A DNA stretch of 64,000 nucleotides from contig SHBR01000002.1 of NCBI GenBank assembly GCA_004212795.1, forward strand, positions 23,958 to 87,957, in the 5' to 3' direction. The notes beneath the pieces were generated by a model, which saw only the letters and a list, made by a program, of their open reading frames with translations, had not been told where the DNA came from and ran no database searches. Position 1 is the stretch's first letter, and every line of letters starts with the position of its first letter. This document shows positions 47,834 to 57,783 of the stretch, piece after piece. Source of the stretch: Candidatus Thioglobus sp. (GTDB taxonomy: Bacteria > Pseudomonadota > Gammaproteobacteria > Arenicellales > UBA868). Made by a program: the position numbers and the translations under genes.

Positions 47834-48880
47834 ATGTCATCAGACAACCCCAAGCTCCGTTGCAGAGGGCTGTGGAAAGTCTACGGCCCAAACGCTAGCC
47901 ACTTCTTCGCGCAGTCCCACGACAAGGAATCTCGAATTAAAACGATTCGAGATTCCAGTCATATTCCTGCGGTATGTGATGTCAGCTTCGATGTGCCTGA
48001 AGGTGAAATCTTTGTCATCATGGGCCTCTCCGGATCAGGGAAGTCCACCGTCATCCGGTGTCTATCGAGATTGATCGAGCCAGAGTCAGGCACTATTCTT
48101 CTTGATGGTGAAAATCTTCTAGAAAAATCCAAAGATCAGATGATCGAGATTCGGCGTCGTCGTGTTGGAATGGTATTTCAGCATTTTGGACTGCTGCCGC
48201 ATCAGACCGTTCTGGGTAATGTTGCTTTTCCATTAAAAATACAAGGCCTGAGTATCTCTGAGCAAACAAATCGTGCTCAACAAATGATTGACTTGGTGGG
48301 CCTCAACGGGCGTGAGCAGAGTTACCCTCGTGAACTCTCCGGAGGACAGCAACAGCGGGTGGGTATTGCCCGATCTCTCGCGAGTGATCCGGAGCTTTGG
48401 CTGCTCGATGAGCCTTTTAGTGCACTTGATCCTTTGATTCGTCGACAGATGCAAGATGAATTTCTTCGTCTTCAGAAACTGCTCAATAAGACGATTGTCT
48501 TTATTACCCATGATTTTCTAGAAGCACTGCGACTCGCAGATCGAATTGCGATTATGAAAGATGGGGCTATTGTTCAGATAGGAACACCTGCAGAGCTTGT
48601 CAGTAATCCAGCGAACGATTACGTTGCAGAATTTACTCGCGATGTCCCAAAGCTCAAAATTTTAACCGCTGGCGCAGTACTGTCCGAAGTCAATCCGCAA
48701 AAAATATCAGCACCGCTTGAGGGTAATCCGACTATCGAAAATACCACAACAATTGATCAATTTTTACCTATTCTGATTCGCAGTGAAACACTGAACGTTG
48801 CCAACAACGCAGGTGATTACTTGGGATCAATATCAGTGCTTGATGTTCTGAAAAAACTCGCAGAAGAAACCATCTCGTGA
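47834..48880 (+). CDS. proV: Glycine betaine/proline ABC transporter ATPase (ProV/OpuAA-like)
   Basis: MGLSGSGKSTVIRCLSRLIEPESG, LSGGQQQRVGIARSLA, LLDEPFSALDPLIRRQMQDEFLRLQ. Confidence 0.93.
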   Translation: MSSDNPKLRCRGLWKVYGPNASHFFAQSHDKESRIKTIRDSSHIPAVCDVSFDVPEGEIFVIMGLSGSGKSTVIRCLSRLIEPESGTILLDGENLLEKSKDQMIEIRRRRVGMVFQHFGLLPHQTVLGNVAFPLKIQGLSISEQTNRAQQMIDLVGLNGREQSYPRELSGGQQQRVGIARSLASDPELWLLDEPFSALDPLIRRQMQDEFLRLQKLLNKTIVFITHDFLEALRLADRIAIMKDGAIVQIGTPAELVSNPANDYVAEFTRDVPKLKILTAGAVLSEVNPQKISAPLEGNPTIENTTTIDQFLPILIRSETLNVANNAGDYLGSISVLDVLKKLAEETIS

Positions 48881-50952
48881 ATTCGCTGCATCAACGAAAA
48901 GAGCGTTTCTCTCTTTTCGCTTGGGTCGCTGTCGCAATCTTTGGGTCTGTTTTCCTCTTTCAACGAGACCTAGCGGATTGGGTCACTCAGTACCCGGAAG
49001 CGTGGACCTTACCTGCAGCAACCTGGGCAAACATCGGAATGGATTGGTTCGTCGATCACTTTCGTTGGTTATTTCGAGCGATCTCGTGGCTACTCACATG
49101 GCCTATGGATGCCATCCTTGGGCTATTAACCTGGCTGCCGTGGCCAACCACGATCAGCTTATTTATTGGAATTGCCTTTGTGGCGGGCGGCTGGCCACTT
49201 GCTTTATTTACCCTTTTTGCGCTTCTTTATATGGTCGGAATAGGCTATTGGACAGAAAGCATGCGCACGCTCGCGCTTGTGGCCGTATCAGTACCCCTAT
49301 CAGTTCTCGTTGGTTTTGGACTCGGCGTCAGTGCGTGGCGCTCGGAGCGCGCAAATCGATTGGTGCAACCTCTTCTCGATCTCATGCAGACCGTACCTAC
49401 TTTCGCGTACCTAATTCCTATTTTATTACTCTTCGGCTTTGGTCCCGTCGTGGGAATGATTGCGAGCGCAATTTATGCCTGTCCGCCAATGGTTCGGAGC
49501 ACTGTGCTGGGATTACAACGGGTTCCAGAAGAAACCGTTGAATCTGGAATCATGAGCGGTGCCAGCAGCGGCCAACTCTTCTGGTGGGTACGCTTTCCCA
49601 GCGCGTTACCGACCATCCTGGTGGGAGTCAATCAATCGACCATGGCCGCGCTCAGCATGGTCATTATCGCCGCTATTATCGGGAGTTCTGCTGATATCGG
49701 CTGGGAGGTCTTGAGTACAATGCGCCGGGCTAATTTTGGAGAAAGTTTGCTGGCAGGGATTGTCGTTGCCCTCATTGCCATGCTTCTCGATCGCATCACC
49801 CGGGGCTTTGCACAAGATAATCAGCGCTCCAAAAGAGCATTCTCTTTGAGTCCGCGGCTGATTTTGGGAATTGCCGGAGCAACCGCGCTGTCTTTTTTAT
49901 TACTTTCACTATCAGTAACAGAGTTGTCCGAATTTCCTGATCAATGGGTTTTTTATCCAGCTGCGCAAATCAACGCTGCGATTCTGTTTTTTACCGTGGA
50001 GTTTGGTGCTGCACTTGATCAAATTAAAAACGGTTTTTTATTTTTCTTTCTCTTGCCACTTCGTATCGGACTCGAAAATACCATTCGCCCGTTCACTTGG
50101 GGTTTTGATTTAACGCTGACAATGAAGATCAGCTACCTCATCGCCTGTGTATCGCTGTCACTTTTAGGTGGTTATCGATACGGTTGGCGCGTTGCTGTCG
50201 CGATCGGAATTGCCACGGTCTTGCTCTATTTCGGCATTGAGCGCATGCCTTGGCCAGCAATGGTCGCGCTATTGGTGACTTTAGCCTGGCAAGCTGGTGG
50301 CACTCGCGTTGGGCTTTTTACGTTAGCCGGACTCGCATTTATGTTGGTTACGGGAGTCTGGTCGCTTGGGGTGCGCTCGCTTTATCTTTGTTTTGCGGCT
50401 GTACTGGTGTCTTTTATTATTGGCGGAAGTCTCGGCATCTGGGCATCCCAAAGTGATCGGGTGTCACGTCTGGTCCGACCGATCAATGACACCCTTCAGA
50501 CGATGCCTTTGTTTGTGCTGCTGATTCCGATTCTGATGTTTTTTCAGGTCGGGGAATTCACCGCCTTTCTTGCAATTATTGCTTATGCAATCGTTCCAGC
50601 CATCCGTTACACGGAGCACGGGCTCCGGCATGTAAATAACGAGGTCATAGAAGCTGCGATTGCCTCCGGTTGCACACCCCTTCAGATTCTCTGGCAAGTG
50701 CGACTCCCTCTCGCGATTCCTGAAATTATGCTGGGCCTTAACCAAACTATTATGTTTGGCCTCGCCATGTTGATTATTGCAGCACTCGTCGGCACACAGG
50801 GCTTGGGGCAAGCGGTCTACGTCGCCCTCGGTCAGGCCAACTTCGGCGAGGGCCTTGTTGCAGGCCTCGGCATTGCCTTCATCGCGATGTCGGCCGACCG
50901 AATCATTCAGGCGGTTAGCGCAGGGAAAAAGCGAGCGTTGGGTATTAAATAG
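48877..50952 (+). CDS. proW: Double-length ProW-type permease (two tandem OpuAB/ProW domains)
   Basis: Two copies of the EAA-type segment: VESGIMSGASSGQLFWWVRFPSALPTILVGVNQSTMAALSMVIIAAIIG and VIEAAIASGCTPLQILWQVRLPLAIPEIMLGLNQTIMFGLAMLIIAALVG. Confidence 0.93.
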   Translation: MNSLHQRKERFSLFAWVAVAIFGSVFLFQRDLADWVTQYPEAWTLPAATWANIGMDWFVDHFRWLFRAISWLLTWPMDAILGLLTWLPWPTTISLFIGIAFVAGGWPLALFTLFALLYMVGIGYWTESMRTLALVAVSVPLSVLVGFGLGVSAWRSERANRLVQPLLDLMQTVPTFAYLIPILLLFGFGPVVGMIASAIYACPPMVRSTVLGLQRVPEETVESGIMSGASSGQLFWWVRFPSALPTILVGVNQSTMAALSMVIIAAIIGSSADIGWEVLSTMRRANFGESLLAGIVVALIAMLLDRITRGFAQDNQRSKRAFSLSPRLILGIAGATALSFLLLSLSVTELSEFPDQWVFYPAAQINAAILFFTVEFGAALDQIKNGFLFFFLLPLRIGLENTIRPFTWGFDLTLTMKISYLIACVSLSLLGGYRYGWRVAVAIGIATVLLYFGIERMPWPAMVALLVTLAWQAGGTRVGLFTLAGLAFMLVTGVWSLGVRSLYLCFAAVLVSFIIGGSLGIWASQSDRVSRLVRPINDTLQTMPLFVLLIPILMFFQVGEFTAFLAIIAYAIVPAIRYTEHGLRHVNNEVIEAAIASGCTPLQILWQVRLPLAIPEIMLGLNQTIMFGLAMLIIAALVGTQGLGQAVYVALGQANFGEGLVAGLGIAFIAMSADRIIQAVSAGKKRALGIK

Positions 50953-50970
50953 TCAATATTTGAGATTAAT

Positions 50971-51684
50971 ATGGATTTTAAAGTTGGTGCATCCTTACCC
51001 CGCTGGTCGGCTCCTGAACACCCAGATTCAGTAGACCTCAATGGACAATATTGTCGACTTGTCCCGCTAGACCCGGGCACGCACAGTGAGTCACTTTTTA
51101 AAGCCTTTGCGGGCGACACGACAGACTTTGACTGGGTCTACCTTCCGTATGGACCTTTTAGTACAGACGAGCAACTTAAAGCATGGCTGGAAACAGTCGC
51201 GAGTGAAAAAGACCCTCTGTTTTTCACTATCCTCAATACTCATAATCAACCCATTGGGATCGCGAGCTACCTCAGAATAAATCCCGCAAGTGGCTCCATC
51301 GAAGTGGGTCATATCCATTTTTCACCCGCTCTTCAGAGAACGCCAACCGCGACCGAGGCAATGTATCTAATGATGCGATATGCCTTTGAACTCGGCTACC
51401 GGCGATACGAATGGAAATGTGACGCTCTGAATAATCGATCTCGACGGGCAGCCTTGAGGCTCGGTTTATCTTTCGAAGGAATTTTTCGACAAGCGACTGT
51501 CTACAAATCACGAAATCGAGATACCGCGTGGTTTGCCACTATCGACTCAGAATGGCCAGCGCTTAAAGTGGCTTTTGAGACGTGGCTGAAAAGAGACAAT
51601 TTTGACCAAGACGGCAAGCAGCACCTGTCACTCTCGACACTCACGGCGCCCGTTCTGTCCTCCAAGATCACGCACTCTGATTGA
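50971..51684 (+). CDS. GNAT N-acetyltransferase (RimJ/RimL-like)
   Basis: PIGIASYLRINPASGSIEVGHIHFSPALQRTPTATEAMYLMMRYAFE..YRRYEWKCDALNNRSRRAALRLGLSFEGIFRQ. Confidence 0.88.
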   Translation: MDFKVGASLPRWSAPEHPDSVDLNGQYCRLVPLDPGTHSESLFKAFAGDTTDFDWVYLPYGPFSTDEQLKAWLETVASEKDPLFFTILNTHNQPIGIASYLRINPASGSIEVGHIHFSPALQRTPTATEAMYLMMRYAFELGYRRYEWKCDALNNRSRRAALRLGLSFEGIFRQATVYKSRNRDTAWFATIDSEWPALKVAFETWLKRDNFDQDGKQHLSLSTLTAPVLSSKITHSD

Positions 51685-51686
51685 TC

Positions 51687-52466
51687 ATGCGCAAAGCACC
51701 GAACTTTCGAGTCATCTTTCGCAATATTCTTGGCGCTCTGGCCTCAAGAAGCGGGTATCGACTACGGCATCGACGCGGGGGATATCGAAAACTGGCCGGT
51801 CGAGGCATCGAAATTGGCGCGCTACATAGCCCGGCCAAGCTAGGCAAGCACTGCTCAACTGAGTACTGCGATGTGTTAAGCGCGAGCGAAGCTGCCCAGC
51901 TATTTCCTGAACTGCACCGAGCCAGATTCGTTGAAGTCAAACATATTGTAGACCTCGACCAAAATGCGCTTTCGAGCTTCACCGCCAATCAATTTGACTT
52001 CGTGATCATGAATCACGTCATTGAACATATTGCTAACCCTATCCGCGTGATTAATGACGCTTTTAGAATTCTTAAGGTCAGTGGCAAGTTTGTTATCTCC
52101 GCGCCTGACAAACGATTTAATTATGACTGTAATCGCAAAATCACCTCATTTGATCACTTATGGTCCGAATATCTTGATGAGGTAACTTCAGTGGATGACG
52201 ATCATTACTTGGATTTTCTAAGTGCTGTCCATCCATCAACACTAGTTGATCCGATCGGCGTGAGTCGCCATATTCAACATGCTCGAGAACGACGCGAACA
52301 TGCGCACGTTTGGGATTCGGCCGCGTTCCACAGTATGATGGAGGAAGGTATCAAGCGTTTAAATATTTCAGCGCACTGCATACTGAAGAGTACTGGCGAA
52401 TCCAATCATCTTGAGTATTTTGGCGTTTGGGAGAAAGTAAGAGATATCGCTCTGCCAGATCGATGA
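51687..52466 (+). CDS. Class I SAM-dependent methyltransferase
   Basis: GIEIGALHSPAKL, HIVDLDQNALSSF, FDFVIMNHVIEHIANPIRVINDAFRILKVSGKFVIS. Confidence 0.8.
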   Translation: MRKAPNFRVIFRNILGALASRSGYRLRHRRGGYRKLAGRGIEIGALHSPAKLGKHCSTEYCDVLSASEAAQLFPELHRARFVEVKHIVDLDQNALSSFTANQFDFVIMNHVIEHIANPIRVINDAFRILKVSGKFVISAPDKRFNYDCNRKITSFDHLWSEYLDEVTSVDDDHYLDFLSAVHPSTLVDPIGVSRHIQHARERREHAHVWDSAAFHSMMEEGIKRLNISAHCILKSTGESNHLEYFGVWEKVRDIALPDR

Positions 52467-52505
52467 TTCGTTGGCCGCGACGACTCTCTCAAGAACAGAA
52501 GAAGG

Positions 52506-52582
52506 TGGTGGCTATGGGTGGACTTGAACCACCGACCCCGGCATTATGAATGCCGTGCTCTAACCAGCTGAGCTACATAGCC
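52506..52582 (-). tRNA. tRNA-Met (CAT), elongator type
   Basis: Reverse complement GGCTATGTAGCTCAGCTGGTTAGAGCACGGCATTCATAATGCCGGGGTCGGTGGTTCAAGTCCACCCATAGCCACCA; CAT in 7-nt loop; encoded CCA. Confidence 0.95.
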
Positions 52583-52721
52583 TTCGGGTCAGGGAATCTA
52601 CATTTATTACGGAGTCTTTTCAAGGTTGAGAGCGCTGCACTCTCAGTAAATATCCCTATTTACTCCTTCGACTCGGCGTTTCTTCGGCACTCCAGCGCGA
52701 TCAATCAATCGATACAGCTGA

Positions 52722-53813
52722 TCATACATTGAAACGGAAATGCATAATGTCGCCATCACTGAGCACATATTCCTTGCCTTCGAGTCGAAGCCGCCCCGCC
52801 TCACGGGCTCCTTGCTCTCCATTTAGGCCAATAAAATCGTCATAAGCGATAGTTTCTGCCCGGATAAAACCCCGCTCAAAATCAGTATGAATCTCTCCCG
52901 CAGCTTGTGGTGCGGTTGCCCCTCGACGCACGGTCCAGGCTCGCACCTCTTTCGGCCCCGCAGTAAAAAATGTCTGTAACCCCAGCAAATCATATCCCGC
53001 TCGAATTACCTTATCGAGCCCAGATTCATCTAAGCCAAGATCTTCAAGAAAACTCGGGCGATCGCTCGGATCAATCTCCGAAATTTCCTGCTCGATCGCA
53101 GCGCTTACGACCACGAGTTGAGCGACGGCCTCTGCGGCATGCTTGCGAAGCGCTTCGACCTTTTCATTACCCTGCAACTCATTCTCCGCGACATTTGCAA
53201 CATAGACGACAGGCTTCGCTGTAAGAAGACAAAGCGGTTTCAAAGCATGAATTACTTCATCTTCAGTAAGTAGTGCCGCAATCTGTGTATCGTTTGACAA
53301 GGCCTCGTGAGTGGTCTTCAAGATCTCAAGCTCACGAAGCACTTTTTTATCGCCCGTCTTGGCGGCTTTTGACGTCCGCTCAATGGCACGTTCAAGCGTT
53401 TCGAGATCAGCAAGTGCGAGTTCGGTTTCAATCGTACCGGCATCGGAAATGGGATCAACGTGTCCCGATACGTGCGTAATATCATCGTCGTTAAATGCAC
53501 GAACCACATGAATGATCGCGTCGACTTCACGAATATGCGCAAGAAATCGATTTCCAAGACCCTCCCCTTTGGATGCGCCCGCAACCAGTCCCGCAATGTC
53601 CACGAACTCAATAGCCGTAGGAATGAGCTTTGCAGGATTAACCAGCGCTGATATTTTCTGAAGTCGCGGATCCGGAACTTCGACAATCCCCACGTTCGGA
53701 TCGATAGTACAAAAAGGGTAATTTTCAGCTTGCGCCCCTGCATGGGTCAGCGCATTAAAAAGAGTCGATTTACCCACATTGGGCAGTCCAACAATGCCGC
53801 AACGAAACCCCAT
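52722..53813 (-). CDS. ychF: Ribosome-binding ATPase YchF
   Basis: [35 protein letters not shown], ends [10 protein letters not shown]. Confidence 0.97.
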   Translation of the reverse strand: MGFRCGIVGLPNVGKSTLFNALTHAGAQAENYPFCTIDPNVGIVEVPDPRLQKISALVNPAKLIPTAIEFVDIAGLVAGASKGEGLGNRFLAHIREVDAIIHVVRAFNDDDITHVSGHVDPISDAGTIETELALADLETLERAIERTSKAAKTGDKKVLRELEILKTTHEALSNDTQIAALLTEDEVIHALKPLCLLTAKPVVYVANVAENELQGNEKVEALRKHAAEAVAQLVVVSAAIEQEISEIDPSDRPSFLEDLGLDESGLDKVIRAGYDLLGLQTFFTAGPKEVRAWTVRRGATAPQAAGEIHTDFERGFIRAETIAYDDFIGLNGEQGAREAGRLRLEGKEYVLSDGDIMHFRFNV

Positions 53814-54404
53814 CTACGTCACCTTCCCTGACGGTGTATGGAGCGATTTCATCACAGCCTCAATGTTTCCTTCGATTAGCGATTCAAAATGGTCCAAGGC
53901 TTGCTCGATTCCTTGTTCAATCATATTCAGTTCCTCTCTGGGCGGTTTTGATAGCACCCAATCGGTGACGTCATCAGAATGACCTGGATGGCCAATACCA
54001 ATACGAAGCCTGACAAAATCTCTGGAACCCAGCTTTGAGAAAATATCCCGCAAACCGTTATGGCCGCCATGACCGCCCGCGCGCTTAACCCTCACGGTTC
54101 CGGGTAAAAGGTCGAGCTCATCATGCATTACCAGAACCTGTTCAGGCGGAATATCGAAATACTCGGCAATACTGGCCACGGAGTTGCCACTTTCATTCAT
54201 AAATGAAGTGGGTCGTATGAATCGAACTTTCTGGCTACCCACACGGATGTCTGCCCACTCCGCAGAAAACCGGTTCTCTTTCCGCCATGATAGAGCCCAT
54301 CGGCGCGAAAGCGCATCAAGCGACCAAAATCCGGCGTTGTGCCGGGTCATCTCATAGGCATGGCCCGGATTTCCGAGACCCGCGACTAAAGAGATAACGG
54401 GCAT
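53814..54404 (-). CDS. pth: Peptidyl-tRNA hydrolase
   Basis: LVAGLGNPGHAYEMTRHNAGFW, PTSFMNESGNSV, VMHDELDLLPGTVRVKRAGGHGGHNGLRDI. Confidence 0.97.
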   Translation of the reverse strand: MPVISLVAGLGNPGHAYEMTRHNAGFWSLDALSRRWALSWRKENRFSAEWADIRVGSQKVRFIRPTSFMNESGNSVASIAEYFDIPPEQVLVMHDELDLLPGTVRVKRAGGHGGHNGLRDIFSKLGSRDFVRLRIGIGHPGHSDDVTDWVLSKPPREELNMIEQGIEQALDHFESLIEGNIEAVMKSLHTPSGKVT

Positions 54405-54483
54405 ATGTCACAAATATATATGGGTGGTGCTGCCAATAGCGTCAATACAGTTTCTCGCTACAAACCGTAGCCCGCAGCAATTT

Positions 54484-55155
54484 CTAAGCTTCGCCGGCGT
54501 CTTCTGCGTCCGCAGACTTGGCATCGACTCCAGCTTCCTGATCTGCACTCTCTTCAACGGCTTCTTCCTCAACCACTTTCGGCGGAGAAATAGTGGCGAT
54601 CGTTGGGTCTTCACCCTCAGGAAATGCTGTTGCCGTCAACTCAACGCCTTCCGGCATTTTGATACTCGATAGATGCAAGCTCTCGTTTAGATTGAGCTCT
54701 GATACATCAACTGCAATAAATTCAGGCAAATCCCTTGGCAAGCAAGTGATGTCTAGTTCAGTGATCGGATGCGACAAAATACCGCCATCCGTTTTTACGC
54801 CCGGCGCCACATCTGAGCCCTCAAAATGCAAAGGTACCTTCATATGAAGTTTCTCGGTCGCCCGGACACGCTGAAAATCAACATGCATCACCAATTGTCG
54901 ATGCGGATGCATCTGGACTTCACGAAGAATCACCTGCTGCGATCCCGTATCTGTTTTGAGATCTATAATAGCCGAGTGAAAGGCCTCTTTTTCAAGGCTA
55001 TGCATCACCTGATCATGATCAAGCATCACGCTCTCATTATCCTTTCCCGCTCCATAGACAACCGCAGGAACAAGATTTTCCCGTCTCTGCCGACGACTTG
55101 CGCCCGTGCCAAATGAATCCCGACCCTGGGTGCTCAATTCATAGTTACTACTCAT
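54484..55155 (-). CDS. rplY: 50S ribosomal protein L25/general stress protein Ctc
   Basis: GTGASRRQRRENLVPAVVYGAGKD, HVDFQRV, acidic C-terminal tail; adjacent to pth and prs. Confidence 0.93.
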   Translation of the reverse strand: MSSNYELSTQGRDSFGTGASRRQRRENLVPAVVYGAGKDNESVMLDHDQVMHSLEKEAFHSAIIDLKTDTGSQQVILREVQMHPHRQLVMHVDFQRVRATEKLHMKVPLHFEGSDVAPGVKTDGGILSHPITELDITCLPRDLPEFIAVDVSELNLNESLHLSSIKMPEGVELTATAFPEGEDPTIATISPPKVVEEEAVEESADQEAGVDAKSADAEDAGEA

Positions 55156-55215
55156 TACAAAATCTCCCTTAACCTGGCGCTAACACGCCGCATTTTATCG
55201 GAACTCAAAGCCCGA

Positions 55216-56169
55216 CTAGTCTAAAAATAAAGAACTTACAGAATCACCGCTTGCTATTCGACGGATGGACTCAGCCAAAAGACTCGCAACACTGATCTGG
55301 CGAATCTTCGTACTAAAATTTATCGCTTCTTCGCTAAGCGGAATCGAATTGGTCACCACCACCTCGTCCAACTCCGACGCCTCAATTCGCTCTACCGCTT
55401 TTCCCGAAAGCACAGGATGGGTACAACACGCTTTCACCTGTACCGCGCCTGCGTCTTTGAGTGCTGAGGCTGCCTCACAAAGCGTGTTGGCCGTATCCAC
55501 CATGTCATCCATCAGTACACAGCTGCGTTTATCAACTGAACCAATAATGTGCATGACTTTCGCTTCATTCGCCTTCGGGCGTCGTTTATCAATAATGGCC
55601 AGCTCAACCCCAAGCTGTTTGGCCATTGCACGAGCCCTCACCACCCCGCCTACGTCAGGTGAAACCACCATGAGCCCTTCCGGTGCATGACGCCAAAGCT
55701 CTCCGTTCAGAACAGGAGCGGCATAAATATTATCCACCGGAATATCAAAAAAACCTTGAATCTGATCCGCGTGAAGATCCATTGTCACCACTCGATCAGC
55801 ACCCGCAATACCAATCATATCTGCAACCAACTTTGCGGTTATTGCCACTCGAGCGGTTCGAGGACGACGATCTTGCCGCGCGTAGCCAAAGTACGGAAGC
55901 ACGGCAGTAATACGCTCCGCTGAGGAACGGCGCAGTGCGTCGATCATCACCAACAATTCCATCAGGTTTTGACTAGCGGGCGCACAGGTCGGCTGCATCA
56001 CATAGACATCGGAGCCGCGAACATTCTCCATAATTTCTACGTTAGCTTCACCATCACTAAAAGTTGAAACCACGGCTCGGCCGATACCAATCCCGAGCTG
56101 AGCAGCCACTTCGCTTGACAACCCAGGATTTGCATTTCCGGTAAATAGCTTTAAATCATCAATAGCCAT
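55216..56169 (-). CDS. prs: Ribose-phosphate pyrophosphokinase
   Basis: [86 protein letters not shown]. Confidence 0.97.
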   Translation of the reverse strand: MAIDDLKLFTGNANPGLSSEVAAQLGIGIGRAVVSTFSDGEANVEIMENVRGSDVYVMQPTCAPASQNLMELLVMIDALRRSSAERITAVLPYFGYARQDRRPRTARVAITAKLVADMIGIAGADRVVTMDLHADQIQGFFDIPVDNIYAAPVLNGELWRHAPEGLMVVSPDVGGVVRARAMAKQLGVELAIIDKRRPKANEAKVMHIIGSVDKRSCVLMDDMVDTANTLCEAASALKDAGAVQVKACCTHPVLSGKAVERIEASELDEVVVTNSIPLSEEAINFSTKIRQISVASLLAESIRRIASGDSVSSLFLD

Positions 56170-56213
56170 CAGTGTTTTTGCCGCCTCAAAAATAAATCAA
56201 CTTCAAATAAATA

Positions 56214-56288
56214 TGGCTGGGGTGCCAGGATTCGAACCTGGGAATGCCGGAATCAAAATCCGGTGCCTTACCACTTGGCTACACCCCA
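56214..56288 (-). tRNA. tRNA-Gln (TTG)
   Basis: Reverse complement TGGGGTGTAGCCAAGTGGTAAGGCACCGGATTTTGATTCCGGCATTCCCAGGTTCGAATCCTGGCACCCCAGCCA; TTG anticodon; encoded CCA. Confidence 0.95.
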
Positions 56289-57112
56289 GAAGGCTCTTCA
56301 AAAAATGCGGGGTTGTAATTGATGCCTCGAGCAACCAAGCCGCTAAAAGAAGCCGGTAATTGTTTAATAATTTCTTCGCCAGACTGATCACTCTCCGTGA
56401 TAAGAAAGACCGCAGATCCACTACCAGACATCTGAGCGACTCCAAATTGGCTTAACCACTCCAAACATTGTCCTACCTCAGGGAACCGCTTCCTCGCTAC
56501 CGGCTCCAGATCATTCCGCCAAACCTCATTAGACGGGCTCGGTATTCTGATTGGCGGCGTGTTTCGTGTCAATTCTGGATCCGAAAATATAGCTGCTGTA
56601 GGCACATTAACCTGCGGCCACACCACGCAGTAATGACGATCAGGTAACTGTGCCGGCGTAAGAAGCTCTCCGACCCCTTCTGCCCAAGCAGAGTGACCCC
56701 CCACAAAAAATGGGATATCCGAGCCCAGACTCAGTCCAATATCCGAGAGACATTGCCGGCTAAGGTCCAAATCCCAGAGCGTATTGAGTGCGACTAATGT
56801 TGTTCCGGCATCGGAACTGCCGCCGCCGAGCCCCGCACCCAGCGGAATTCTCTTATCGAGACTAATTTTGACCCCCAACTCACAATGGCTGTAACTTTTT
56901 AAAGCACGAGCTGCAAGAATAGTTAGGTCATCTTCAGGGAGACCCGGATTATCTGACCGCTCAACTCGTCCATCTGAGGTGATTTCGAAGCTCAGGTTGT
57001 CACCAAAATCTAGAAGTTGAAACAATGTCTGAAGTTCATGAAAGCCATCATCCCGCTGACCCAGTACATGTAAAAAAAGATTTAACTTGGCAGGTGCTAA
57101 CCAGTTCTTCAT
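56279..57112 (-). CDS. ispE: 4-diphosphocytidyl-2-C-methyl-D-erythritol kinase
   Basis: APAKLNLFLHVLGQRDDGFHELQTLF, IPLGAGLGGGSSDAGTTL, MSGSGSAVF; ATGA overlap with lolB stop; stop lies inside tRNA-Gln. Confidence 0.94.
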   Translation of the reverse strand: MKNWLAPAKLNLFLHVLGQRDDGFHELQTLFQLLDFGDNLSFEITSDGRVERSDNPGLPEDDLTILAARALKSYSHCELGVKISLDKRIPLGAGLGGGSSDAGTTLVALNTLWDLDLSRQCLSDIGLSLGSDIPFFVGGHSAWAEGVGELLTPAQLPDRHYCVVWPQVNVPTAAIFSDPELTRNTPPIRIPSPSNEVWRNDLEPVARKRFPEVGQCLEWLSQFGVAQMSGSGSAVFLITESDQSGEEIIKQLPASFSGLVARGINYNPAFFEEPSGV

Positions 57113-57783
57113 TGACTCAGCACCTGTTTTGACACACTGTTCTGCCAATTTTCGACAAAAACTTTTAGCACTAATCGGTCACCCGCGAGATAGCCGGTCG
57201 AAACAAGCGCGTCGATCGTTTTTGGTTGAGCAGTCAATTGAATTCTTTTGGGTAATGTCAAATTACCGACCAACATAAACTCGTCATATGAAATCTCCCA
57301 GCCCGCTTGGCGCAGATAAATAAGTCTGCCCTCCTGATCGATCTCGATAGATTCATAATCACCTGACGCGGGAAGGCCACGCAACCAGTCATCCAATGAA
57401 TCAAAGGGAACATGCCAGCCGGTGACCTGATAAAGCAACACGGTGACGTCGGTTCCACTGAACACCTGACCCTTTGCGTCGCGTAACTCGACCCTGTGAT
57501 CTTTGATATCAAGTTGCACCTTTCCGCCCCCCAAAAGACCGAAAAGATATATCTGATCACCGCGTTCGGTGCGGTGCCAACGTAAATTGGCGGTGGCACC
57601 GCTATCAGCCGTCCGCAGACCAATGCGACCTGCCATCTTCCATTGGGTAAAATTATTTAATGCTAATTTTTGTTGCTGCCAAGCCGTTTCAGGATCGAAA
57701 ATTGACTGACCGCGGTCGGATGGCACCGTCGCGCAGCCTACTGTGACCAAAGATATCATCGCCACGAGAATTCGCGGCAACAT
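57109..57783 (-). CDS. lolB: Outer membrane lipoprotein LolB
   Basis: Lipobox-like VTVGCA; KMAGRIGLRTADSGATANLRW; upstream of ispE as in many gammaproteobacteria. Confidence 0.88.
   Translation of the reverse strand: MLPRILVAMISLVTVGCATVPSDRGQSIFDPETAWQQQKLALNNFTQWKMAGRIGLRTADSGATANLRWHRTERGDQIYLFGLLGGGKVQLDIKDHRVELRDAKGQVFSGTDVTVLLYQVTGWHVPFDSLDDWLRGLPASGDYESIEIDQEGRLIYLRQAGWEISYDEFMLVGNLTLPKRIQLTAQPKTIDALVSTGYLAGDRLVLKVFVENWQNSVSKQVLSQ

Noticed and set aside
48921-49541. 206-aa plus-strand ORF in an alternate frame
   Set aside because: Wholly inside the ProW gene in another frame with Arg/Ser-rich shadow composition.
53318-53743. 141-aa minus-strand ORF
   Set aside because: Alternate-frame ORF inside ychF.
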